DNA from: Cladopsammia gracilis
Taxonomy: Eukaryota > Cnidaria > Anthozoa > Scleractinia > Dendrophylliidae
Length of the DNA: 64,000 nt
Direction of reading: 5' to 3'
NCBI GenBank assembly: GCA_022457155.1
Contig: JAJGOT010000462.1
Location: 621,238 to 685,237 of the forward strand
Below the pieces are notes generated by a model, which was given only the letters and a program-made list of their open reading frames with translations, did not search any database and was not told where the DNA came from. A program made the position numbers and the translations under genes. Below, in pieces: positions 24,066 through 35,800 of the stretch. Every line of letters begins with the position of its first letter. Within the stretch, counting starts at the first letter, position 1.

Positions 24066-24249
24066 TGCACGCACTGTTGTTTTGTACCAGATGTAATACC
24101 AAAGGAGGGCATATATACCTCTTATTAGCCGAGTTCAAGGGTGGTACCCTAAGTTACGGACTGAGTTTTTTCCTCGATTTACGAAAAAGCGAGGATCCGT
24201 AACTTACGGTACGGACATGGGAAGAACGAGGCTAATATGATATTTATTA

Positions 24250-24828
24250 AGGCCTGTACAAACGAACGCAACATGTTGGCGCCACATCACACGACACTGT
24301 TGGGTGATGCTCTGTCAAAATGTTGGCCGAGAGTGTTCAAACTGTCGCAACATGTTTTGCAGTGTTGCGTGAAACTTTAGACCGCAAGGAGTCTGGGATC
24401 GATATTTATCCAAAAGTCTTTACGTGTGCGTTCGTATGCGTCCAATACGGCAGCTAATATGGCGGCATTTATTAGCATGTTCTCAAGGGGCTCTTCGCTT
24501 TCCGCCATCTTACCTGAGAAAACAGACGTCGTTTCGCAAACGCCATCAGTGGCGTCGCAAAACGACGTCTGTATTCTCAGGCTATCCGCCATCTTGTTTG
24601 TTATGTTTTGCATGACAAAGAATTCAGTGCGCATGCGCAAAATCAATAATGTTGCGCAAGCTGTGCAAACTGCGCAAACGAAAGAATGTTGGCAGATGTT
24701 GGGCGAAAAGTTTTACCGATTTCAAACTTCACGCAACATGTACCAACATCATGCAACATTGCCCAACATGATGTACTAACAATCACAACATGTTGCGTCC
24801 AACATGTTGCGTTCGTTTGTACGGGCCT
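24250..24828. mobile_element. Harbinger-type MITE with TTA duplication
   Basis: 579 bp with ends AGGCCTGTACAAACGAACGC / AGGCCCGTACAAACGAACGC and TTA at 24247-24249 and 24829-24831. Subterminal regions are full of CAACATGTTG-type palindromic words, which may be transposase-binding sites. No coding capacity. Confidence 0.78.
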
Positions 24829-24831
24829 TTA

Positions 24832-25445
24832 CATCTCTAAATGGGAGATAAAGGAAAACCTTTCGAGTCAAAAGATGTACGGCTTCATTTGAGTGACGTA
24901 AGTCACAAGAAAGCAAAGAGCAAATTTTATTGGCTTTCAAAAATAGTGTGATCGGTCCTCGATTCGGTATGAACTTGCGTGGCTCTTGAATGAAAACTAT
25001 ATAAACGAATGATTTATTCTTCCATGTGTTCGGTAGGACGACGGAAACCTGACACAAGGTAGTTTTCTTTGAAAAGAATTCTTAGTTACTGGCGAAGACA
25101 AGTGAGGAAAAAAAGAGTTAAAACGCCGCGATAAAATCGCCAAAACAAACGTGTTTGTCTTGGAAAATGTGGCAGCGTTTCGTTCTACAGCGGTGAACAA
25201 AGAAACTCTCAAACTTCAGAAAGGGCACTGAAAATACCTCCTCCTCTTGGCTATTTGTTGTGCTTTAGTCACTTATGTCCAGCTTTAGTGGCTTCACGCC
25301 GAACTTTGTGCATGGATGATTTTGAATTTCAATCGCACCCGACAAGTTATAACTTAATTTCATCGAAGAGAGTTTTTGTAACCTGACATGTTAACCCATT
25401 TAGCTCCAAACGTTTCCTCTGGATAATTTTTAATGTAGAAGACAA
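24832..25445. other. no gene recognised
   Basis: Unique-looking sequence between the Harbinger-type MITE and the Penelope-like element. Open frames here have no recognisable domain. Confidence 0.4.
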
Positions 25446-25450
25446 CTTTT

Positions 25451-25542
25451 GGTTTTCAACAGCTGTGACTGGCGCATTTTGATCCTCGTTGTTTCTGCGA
25501 ATTGTTCCCTGGGCGGTCCGTAGTCGTACGGCTCTCCTGTTG

Positions 25543-25582
<40 letters not shown>

Positions 25583-26869
25583 GCATATGATTTATCCGCC
25601 TACTTAGCTAATATCTTGTCTCCTTTAACAGGTAACTCAGAGTTCACGGTGACCAATTCAGCTCACTTCATATCCACCATCAACAGTGAGACGATCCTAG
25701 ACAACGAGATCATGGTGTCTTTCGACGTAGAGTCGCTGTTTACCAACGTTCCTATCGAAGCCGCCGTACAAGCCACACTACAGAAACTGGAGAACTACCC
25801 TACCCTTGCAGACCGTACGAGGCTAACGCCTGCTCAGATCGCTGACCTCCTGACTTTCGTATTGAGATCCACATACTTCCAGTATAACGGATCAATTTAC
25901 GAACAACAAGAAGGCGTAGCCATGGGGAGTCCGGTTTCCGCTGTTATTGCCAACCTCCACATGGAGAGCTTCGAGAAACAAGCAATAACTACATCATCTT
26001 ACAAGCCTAGGATCTGGAAACGCTACGTAGACGACACCTTCACCATTCTAGATCGCGCAATCGTCGATAGCTTCTTACAGCATCTAAACGACCAGCAGCC
26101 TTCCATCCGTTTCACCATGGAGACAGAGAATGACAACAAACTCGCCTTCCTCGACACCGCAGTTTCAAGAGAACCCGACGGTCGCCTCACCACCAGCGTA
26201 TACAGGAAGCCTACACACACTGATCAATACTTAGCGTATGATTCACACCACCCGCAATCAGTAAAACGCGGTATTGTCAAGTGTCTTTACGAGCGCGCCA
26301 AACGTCTCGTAACGAAACCCTCTGTTATCTCCAAGGAGAAAAAACACCTGTCATCTGTTCTTGTTTCTAATGGTTATCCTTTTTCTTTCTTGCAGAAACT
26401 TACCAAGACCAGAAAACCCAACACCAGTGCTGAGCCCACGACCGAGTTCAAATCTACTGCGGTTTTACCTTATGTCAAAGGTCTGTCCGAACAACTTCGC
26501 CGCTGCCTACAACAACAAGGCGTATGCGCTGTTTTCAAGTCGGAGACTACACTTAGATCACACCTAGTACGGCCTAAAGACGCTGTTGACCCGACTAAAC
26601 AAGATGGCGTGGTTTACAGAATTCCCTGTGAATGCGGTAAAGTTTATATCGGCGAGACTGGAAGACCTATGCAAGACAGAATAAAAGAGCATGACCGAGA
26701 CATCCGATTCGCCCGTACCCAGACCTCCGCCGTTTCAGAGCACGCCAACAACACCGGACACCACCCGCTTTGGAATGAAGTAAAGTTTATTGATCGTGAT
26801 CCTCATTGGCACACACGCAGGGTCAAAGAGGCGATCCACATAAGACTTAACCCTAACAACATCAACAGG

Positions 26870-26922
<53 letters not shown>

Positions 26923-27116
26923 CAACAGGAGAGCCGTACGACTACGGACCGCCGAGGGAACAATTCGCCGAAACAACGAGGATCAAAATGCGCCAGTCAC
27001 AGCTGTTGAAAACCAACCAATCACAGCAGAGCATCGTGCTTCATAAGGTGACGCGTAACCAGTCGACCCCATCGCCTGAAGAAGACTAGCAGTATGCAGT
27101 CGAAACGTCGCGATCC
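25451..27116 (+). mobile_element. 5'-truncated Penelope-like element with inverted 3' piece
   Basis: Contains the RT/GIY-YIG frame at 25568-27046. The stretch 25451-25580 is the inverse of 26884-27014, so the element begins with a flipped copy of its own 3' coding end. The tail at 27077-27116 (GAAGAAGACTAGCAG...CGAAACGTCGCGATC) resembles tails of this class. Such inverted partial copies are known from Penelope-like elements. Confidence 0.8.
25568..27046 (+). CDS. Penelope-like reverse transcriptase and GIY-YIG endonuclease, 5'-truncated
   Basis: 492 codons. The first few codons come from the inverted 3' piece, so the listed start is not the ancestral one. RT motif A is SFDVESLFTNVP (Asp near residue 53), motif B QEGVAMGSPVSAV (near 114-126) and motif C YVDD (near 153-156). 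An LAFLDTAV block and a linker follow, then GIY-YIG with YRIPC at about 350, KVYIGETGR near 359-367 and a downstream catalytic-type Glu in RRVKEAIHIR (near 421). The N-terminal RT motifs are missing, so it should not be active, but the remainder is fully open, suggesting recent insertion. Confidence 0.85.
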
Positions 27117-27119
27117 ACA

Positions 27120-29515
27120 TCGGAAGTGACTACATCGTGAGACAAACGAAAAATACTTCTTTACTAGTGTGTTCACCACGATGAACAACAACAACCCTTT
27201 TTACGATGAATCATATTGCCTTCGAAGCGTTCCTTTATTTGACAGTGCGGAGAGATAAAGGCATTAGGGAGCATAAGCAGTCACGACGGCAGAGGCAGTG
27301 AGAACGGCACAAAACAATCGACAATGTAAATAAGATGCACGTGCGTTTTACATTATGGTACATTTCTTAGCCGTTCACTGCAAAACAACAACGTCAAATG
27401 ATCAAATTGTAGGTTTTGTGGAGAACATGAACAGACGACGGTTGATTTCCTTTCTCTATTTGAACTTGAAAACCGTCTCTTGAAGTTAAGCTCCTGGAAA
27501 ATCCAGTCACGGTAGACAAACTAAACAAATATGAACTACTACAGAGTAGTTTAATTAAAAAAGAATGAATCATTGATGTTGTTGTCGTGGTTGATTAAGA
27601 TTCCTTTTGTTGATTTTGGTGAATTTATGCAAAAAATCCCAAACTACCTTGCGGTCTTGGCTCGTAGGCTTAAAGCTTTCATCCGACAGCGTAAATTAAA
27701 ATAGCTGTATTTGGAGGCAAAATCGCCATCACATTTTACTCTGAAATCAAGATAAAATTACAGTATGAATTTCCCATGGATGCACGCGAAGTTGGTGTTG
27801 CCATGGTAACAGCATTGAGCTTTTAAGTTGGGCCCGATATTCATATCAATTTTCTTGTAGACTGAAAAGCATTTTTCAATTTGTTATTAAAGAAATTGAA
27901 ATTAAGACTCTATTATATTTCCAACAATTTAACGTCAATTGCTTTAAACAGTTGAGGTTCCCCTTAAAGACCGGTTAAATGGTCTTACTGTAGGGATTCG
28001 CTCATGAACTCAAAAGTTGGGACCACATTGTATGACTCTTATGGAGTGGAAAGAGCACGGAAATAATAGAGAGCTGCATTGAAACGGAGTACCACAGGGT
28101 GCCACTACCAGGATGATATGGCTGTGCGCGTGCGTAATATATTGGCTATACCGAGGGGATGATGTAGTGTGTTCTCTTGCAGTTATAGTTATCATCACTA
28201 ACAGGGTGACATGGTCGTGCGCATGTGTAAGGTATTGGCCACACCAAGGGAATGATGTAGTTTGTTTTCGTGCAGTTATTGTTTGTTAATACCCGTTTAA
28301 TACACTTTTGACTATACTTAAAGAAGCAGATTCCAATATTAATATTAATATTAATATTGACGAGATTATCTCTCAAGTTAAATCAAAAAGTAATTAATTA
28401 ATATTTTCACAATTCTCTTTCTTTTATTTCAATCACTTGTTTCTTTTTTTTTCCTTTTTGTTTCTTCTTCTTTTTTTCTATTGTTTGATCCTTTCTTTTT
28501 ATTTCAACAAATCGGTGTGTGTAGCGATTTCTAATCATGTAATTAATTTCACTGGCCTGCCAAGATTAGCTTTTGCTACCTGCAGGCCAGTATTATAATT
28601 CTATAATATATAACTAACTAATAAAGATTTTTTTGTTGTTTGTACCAAAGCTTGAGACCACAGCAGACCAAAACAGTGACGTTTTTAATGTTCGTTTATT
28701 TTTAGCACCAAATTACATCATTAGTCACTACAACTACTCTTAATAACCTATATGAAGTCAGCAACTGAGTCACTTTATTGTATTTTTTATGTTTTCTTCT
28801 AAACCCACTTTACCCTATACGAGCAATTCCCCTCATTTGGTCCATGTCTTGTGGACGTTTCCTCTTTGATCATGATAGGGTTTCCTACAAAATATGAAGA
28901 AACGAATTTTATCACAAGATCATATTCGGAACTTTAAATTCATATACACACGTTTATACCTCAGATTCCCTTGACTTCTTTTTAGCCTACAATTTAACTT
29001 TGGAGATTTTTAAATCACTAATTAAAATTAACAATGAAAACGCTTTCAATTAAGACAAACCGAAACCTGGATCAACATTTATGCTTAGATTGTTAAATAC
29101 GAAAAAAGCAAGTGACACCCGGTTTCGAACAGCTGGGCCCAGGTTTTCAGCAATCAAACGAATTGAGCTTCTCTCATCTCTCAATCTGCATTTTTTCATT
29201 CTAAAATAGCGTAACAAGCGCCGAAATGATGAACTATAATCAAAGGCTCCTCGAGGCAACTCGTGACAACGAATGCTCTAAATCAGAAATTCTGCACACC
29301 TTCGGACCATCCCCTCTCTTAAGCGTTTTGCTGCACCGAACCCTCAGTCCCTTGGTCCAACTCCCCACCCTCCCCTCCTTCGAACGTCGTTCCCATGGGT
29401 AAGGCAGGTGACCATACATATTGCGGCTCAATGTTTACAGCAAATACTACAACCTATTCAACGCTTTAAGTTAAAAAAAGACTTGTAAAGATGCAAGAGT
29501 AGAAATTGTCAACTC
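27120..29515. other. intergenic DNA between the convergent genes
   Basis: No coding domain recognised. Contains a two-copy tandem repeat (28111-28289), an (ATT/AAT) stretch near 28335-28360 and a possible retroelement 3' end near 28545-28640 (AATAAAG followed by a T-rich tract). Should include the 3' UTR of the minus-strand gene just below 29519. Confidence 0.45.
28111..28289. repeat. two tandem copies of a unit of about 92 bp
   Basis: Both copies carry ATGGTCGTGCGC-like, ATTGGC.ACACC-like and GATGATGTAGT words in the same order; about 85 percent similar. Confidence 0.7.
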
Positions 29516-29518
29516 ACA

Positions 29519-29823
29519 TCAGTTCAGTTTGTAGACGAATACGCTTCCGTATTTGTCTTCACCATGAGCATGGCCCGATCCCTTCTTGCTAAATTTGCAC
29601 AGATTGGACCCGCCGTACTTGTTATAATTATTCTCTGCGTTGTCGTCTGACCAGCAGTTCTTCTCGTCTACACCAAACATCGTGTAGCCTAAGGCTTCAG
29701 CTTTCACTTTGCAGTAGTCATAAATTGCATCGGCGCCTGACACACTGCTTACTTTGTCGTCAAATGAATCTCGCAAGGCGTTGGTAGGGGATGTGTTGCT
29801 AAAACAACCGAGGTGTTCCCAAA
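29519..29823 (-). CDS. four-cysteine C-terminal module 2, last coding exon
   Basis: 305 bp from a TTTAAG acceptor at 29824-29825 to a TGA stop at 29519-29521. Reads [12 protein letters not shown] at the start and FVYKLN at the end. Its four cysteines match the previous module (LGCF, DYCK, KNCW, NLCK). No domain follows, so the protein ends on this module. Confidence 0.82.
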
Positions 29824-32800
29824 CTTAAATAGAAGGAAGATCATTAAAATTAGCTGTCGCTCGTCAACTTATTAGTCCAGCTGCAAGGTTGTAGCTGTAG
29901 CAACCGAGTTGTTTCCAAACGTCTCAAAAGAAGGACAATAATGTAAAAATGACCTTCGCATAAATAAATTCGGAACATCTTTGCTAAATTGTCAAAAAGT
30001 CCGGCAAATTTGGAAAAAATTGAGAAATTGATACCCAATATCTCATAATTTTTAGGAAATTGTCGGAAATCTTCGGCAGACCTTCAATGGTAAAATAGTT
30101 ATAAAGGCATGCACGCCAGGCAAACGAGGACCAAAATAGTGCCACGATATTTTGGGTTATAACTTCTTTTGGGTCTCTTATCTGATGCTGCTCAAATTTT
30201 GCAGCATGACAGACATGTTTATTCCTAACAATAGTATGTTTTTTTTGGTTTTAACGCTTAAATTAAAAATGTCTGTCATGCTGCAAATTTTGAGCAGCAT
30301 CAGATGAAAGACCCAAAAGTAGTTACAACCCAAAATCTCGTGGCACTATTTGAGTCCTCGTTTGCCCGGCGTGCATGGGATAAAATAATTTTCTCGTGCT
30401 ATACCATGAAGTATTCCACTCGTGACTTTTCCTTGGTATACACACTCATCTTAAGACTCGTGTGTATATTGAGAAAAATAAAGTCATTCGTGGAATATTT
30501 CACGGTATATATACCACTCCAAACCGTTGCATTCCTAGTATGTTTTTTTTATGTGAGACACAGTGGCCTGGTAGTGAAGAATTGACAATAACCAGTAAGA
30601 CAATAGACCAATATCACGCTAGCATGGCATGAAAATATATTTAATTTAATGCGAAAGAGAGTCCAGTATCAAATAGGCCATTTGCACGATGGCGTCATTT
30701 GACTACAACTACCAGAATTCATTTCGTTTTTCCTTTCTTATTTAAATTTTGTAATCCCAGTGCGGTTTAAATAACAATAGCCCTAATTTGCACTACAAAA
30801 CAATAAACTGAAGGATTCTGGTAGTTGTAGTCATATGACGTCATCGTGCAAATGGCCTATTGAGCACATCAATATCAGTAAAACTGTAAAGTATCGTAAA
30901 GATTGCTCGTACACTGACGGAGATATGAACTTTTGAAACTTAGTACTCTGGCCTAATTTTTACAAAGAAATGTATGGGAAAAACACGAAAACGAGGCTGG
31001 ACGGGCAATCTATACCCGTCCACCATACATTTCTTTGTAAAAATGCTTAGTTTCAAAATTTCATATCTTCGTCAGTTAGCTAGCAATCTTTACAAAACTT
31101 TGTAGTTTTACTAATATCGATATGCTGAATTTGATGCTGGGCTCTTTTTCCCAATAAACTAAATATATTTTTGTGCCATGCTAGCGTGATATTGGTCTAT
31201 TACCGTACAACTCCAACCATTTGTCCCTGAAATTGTTTTGGATGTCGATATCAGGATGCCATGTAAATTCTTTTTTCCAATCAAAAGTATTTAGTACAAC
31301 GCTTAGTACATTAAAAAAGTTGGGGAGACAACTTGCATATTTGGTCCGGGACGTAGTTGGATATGATACTCCGAATTAAAGCGTTTTTGGAAATTTTGCT
31401 ATTTTATATTTACCATCATTGTTTCTTTTGTAGACGAAGATTGATTTGGCTGCAAAGTAGCCCATCGATGCTGTTTTCTTTTTGTTTAGTTTGCACTGTC
31501 CGGATGTCCCGTACATTGTAAAAGTAGTTGAAGCATTTGCATCAGTCCAGCATTTCTTGTCATCTAAACCAATGAATGCGATTCCCTGTGTAACGGCCAC
31601 TTTCTTGCAAGCGTCTAATTTTGAAGCTATACTACCATAGCTTTGAACTCCCAACAGAATATCGCCAAGAGCCCGTCCTCTGTTTTGGTAACATCCGACT
31701 GCCTGCCAAGTTTCTGTTTTTCAAAACATAATAAAGTCCAGTTACCGTTTGGCACGAAATGTCTGCACGCGTGAAGGTGGGATGAAGACAAGAGCAAACA
31801 GTTGGACCAACTTTAATCCATCATTACAAACGGTGGGTACATTAGCGGTTTGAGATCCTTGGGTCATTTAATGTGATAAAAATTCCTTGATTTCCACTTA
31901 GCGATCAACAAAAACAAGAGGCACGAGCACGCACAGTGTTGTTCAATTATTTCGCCTAGGTTGCTCGCACTAGTTCCTAGCATTAACATCACTTATGCTT
32001 TGATACTACCACTAGTATTCTTTGATACTACAACTAGTATCCTTTGATACTACCACTAGTATCCGTTGATACTACCACAAGCAGTGCTGGAAATAATTTT
32101 TCTGGCTTGGAAGGACATGTGTCCTTTCAAACCTCCCTTTTGATCGGACATTTTGCAAAATTGGTCAGACATCCGCCATTTTGGATTTTTCCTGATTAGT
32201 TAACAAGAGATTCAAGGCCAAAGCAAAGTAATTTTTGTGCTCGGTCACCATGTCCGAGCATAATTTAAAATTGTTCGGACATTTTCAGATTTTGGTCAGA
32301 CAATGTCTGATGACCGACTGTTATTTTCAGCACTGCACTAGTATCCTTTGATACTACTACTAGTATCCTTTGATAGTGCCACTGGTATCCTTTGATACTC
32401 CACTATGGTATCCTTTGATACTGCCACACTTTTTGAGTTTGTGCTACACAAATGGTATCAGACAAATGCCCAGTTATTATTGAACAAGTTTTGGTCATTG
32501 TCATGACGTAATAAAATACCATTGACAGTAACAGTATAACCTGTTAAATACACTGTTAATTTTATCATTAAATGACTAAATAACGAGCTGGGTGACCCCC
32601 ATTTTATATTATCGAAATATAATTAACATGATGAGATAAAACTTTTTGAAAACAGGTTCAAAACTAACTTAAATTTACGAAAATGCACAAAATGAATCAT
32701 TTTAAGAAAATGAACCACAAAGAGCACAAGGTAATATGATTTTTCTTACTTTTGCATTCGTATTTGTTGCATTCTCTGGTAGATGAAGCGGGACCCAGGC

Positions 32801-35800
32801 TGCTGCAATCGTTGCCACCGTGCTGTGGTGGAGGATTGGTGCAAGTTCTTGTTTTTGTTTGTACGCCTCCTCCACAAGTCTCTGAACACGGGCCGTACGG
32901 TCCCCAATCCGAATAGCCGCCATTTACTGAGAAAAGAGAGCCAAATTGAGGCACATGAGTACTCTACAGTTGCTAAAGTTTATTGTGGAGTTAACGAAAA
33001 TTCATTTCAAATTAAATTGAAGCATGGATTTTACAAATACATTTCCAATAGAGAAAAAAACTGTTTTTATTTAGGACCACGCTGTATTTATTCACCTGGC
33101 CGTTGTTTTGACATAGATAAGGAACGTAAAGATGAATATACTGGAAAAAAAACTTTGCGGCAAATCTCTTTTAATAGTTGAGTTTTTATAAAACTTACAT
33201 CACAGAAATAAAAAATGGCAGATACAACTAAAATATACAAAAGTATATGTACGGACAAGAAAAAAAAAGGAAAAGAAAACTATAACATCTCGCTACACTC
33301 ATTGCATACTACAGCCTTTACTCTATAATAATATTACAAATAAATAAACTAATGCATTCGATACTGCGATGGTGTTACTACGAGGAGGGGCATTATACTG
33401 GGAGGGGATACTATGAGGAGGGGCATTATAGGAGGGGATACTACGAGGAGGAGGACGCTTTCGATGTTTTTAAACTGCATTTGAATGAAAAGCTCGATCT
33501 CTTTATTGCCGAGGAGTTAGTCAGAGCTATTTGCAGGGAGTAATAATTTAAGTCTGAGGAAACTTTCAGTGGTAATTTAATGATAATTTGTGAGACCTAT
33601 GGATTGTTTTGACCACTTATATTACAAACATGAAAAAACACATGTTAAAAATGTTTCAGCGATTTATTCAAAATTGAACGGTTTAATTTGTTTGAAATGT
33701 TCCCATTTAGTGTGCTACACTGTGTAGAATATAGCGCATTTATTCGCTTGTCGTGGGTAGCCCCAAAATCGAAAGATAATCAGGAAAAACTGTTTTTTTG
33801 CCATGTATGTTTACCGTTGCTATGGAAACACTGATTAGCATTATGTATGTATAAGCGCATTGAAAATGGGAAGTTTGACCCCCAAAAAAACTACTTGGAG
33901 CCACCTTAATCTACTAAATAAAGAGCATGTATGGCCTTTTCTTTCAAGTGATCAATTGCCAATGTGAAATTTCCTGTTGATGATATTCGGGTTCCTAAAT
34001 AGGTATAATTCTGAGCAGTTTCAATAGTTTTATTATTTATGTAAAAATTACAATTATTGGATTTTCTTGCGCGTTTTTGGAATATCATAGCCTTTGTTTT
34101 CTTTACTACGGCATTACTACGAGGAGGGACATTACAGGGGACACTATAAAAAGGGGCATTACTACGAGGAGGGACATTACAGTGGGAGGGGACACTACGA
34201 GGAGGGGCATTACTACGAGGAGGGACATTACAGTGGGAGGGGACACTATGAGGAGGGACATAAAAGTGGGAGGGGATACTACAAGGAGGGACATTACAGT
34301 GGGAGGGGACACTACGAGGAGGGACATTACAGTGGGAGGGGACACTACGAGGAGGGACATTACAGTGGGAGGGGATACTACGAGGAGGGGCATTACTACG
34401 AGGAGGGACATTACAATGGGAGGGGATACTACGAGGAGGGGCATTACTACGAGGAGGGACATTACAGTGGGAGGGGACACTACGAGGAGGGGCGTTAGTG
34501 GGAGGGGCTACTTCGAGGAGAGGCATTATGTTCGTATTTTGATTTCTGAGTTGCAGCTCCGACGTTTCTCAATCCGATTCTTTAAATGTGATTTTGGTGA
34601 TAGTATCAGGTAGGAGCAATGCTTTTTACTCATGCGCGTAGCGGCATGAGTTATAAAATGCCCTCAATTTTTCTTTTTTTTCTGCACTTCCGGTTCATAG
34701 CCATTTAAACTTCCTCTTTAGTGACTTCCGGCTACTCTCACTTCCGGTACTGAAGTGTTACTGCAGTGTCACGACAGCGTCTCCTACCATCCTACTTACA
34801 TTACTAATGTTCACGTTAGGTATATATAAGACTTAGAAGAATCACTGGCTTCATTGTGGTACAGCCTTCATTTAATATATATACATAGCCCAAGCCTAAC
34901 AGCGTCGCACTTTGAACAAGCTTAACTAAGGTGAAACTTAACTAAGGTGAAACTTAACTAAGGTGAAAGGTTGGAAGCACAAGAATTAAGATTGACGAAA
35001 GGGCTATTTTCAATTTTAGCAATTCTCAAAAACAGTATTACGCGACCGTCTGCACAGTACATTTTTATAGACCGTACAAAAGTTCACAAAAACAACTTTT
35101 CTCTGTCTAGAATAACTAGTACCACCAGTTTCCGAATAAAATACAGTTTATGTTTGTCAAAAATTGCCCGAGAAACTGATTTGAAAATCAAAAATTGCAA
35201 AAATACACAAACATATTTGCATAAGGCGATGCGAGTGAAGATAGAACTGTACTATAAAATCAAAGTCTTGTTTTGTTTACATAAAATCGCTTTTCAATCT
35301 ATCTAATGAATGAACAAACACATAAAAATGGACAACACAATCTTCTTTCGAAAAAATTTATTCAAATAAGCAAAACGCGTACCATTTAATTATAGCTCAT
35401 CGAGTTGAAGCTTTCTTCGATGAAATTCAAGAGATCGATACAACTGAATTTAAGCACGTTTTAAAATCAATTCTCCAAAACTAACAATAACACTAATAAA
35501 AAGTCACTCACAGATTGATATCAACATAAATTCTCATCGAAAACTGTAACCTGTTTTACCTTTAAGTTCCTCGCTTGCTTGGAAATTCAAATCTCCGCTT
35601 CTGGTTCTGAAATCCGTGGAAAACAAACATCTCCCGCATTGATAATAACGTAATACATGAAGTTCCTCGAAGCAAGATTTTATCCCTGAAAGCTCGTCTT
35701 TTTCCACTAAAGCGGCTTCTGAGTATCCCTTAATTAGTATCCCTGTCTTGAGTAGCAAACCGCGAAAAAATGCAGGAAAATAACGACTTTAATTCTCCGC

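Noticed and set aside
17650..29500. A TSP1 or four-cysteine tail for the plus-strand paralogue
   Set aside because: No plus-strand exon with these signatures was found by eye.
34077..34613. Long low-complexity frames rich in HYEEG, TRRDI, PPRS or SLLVV in both strands
   Set aside because: Produced by a stop-free 33-bp minisatellite; several frames are open at once with no start context or homology.
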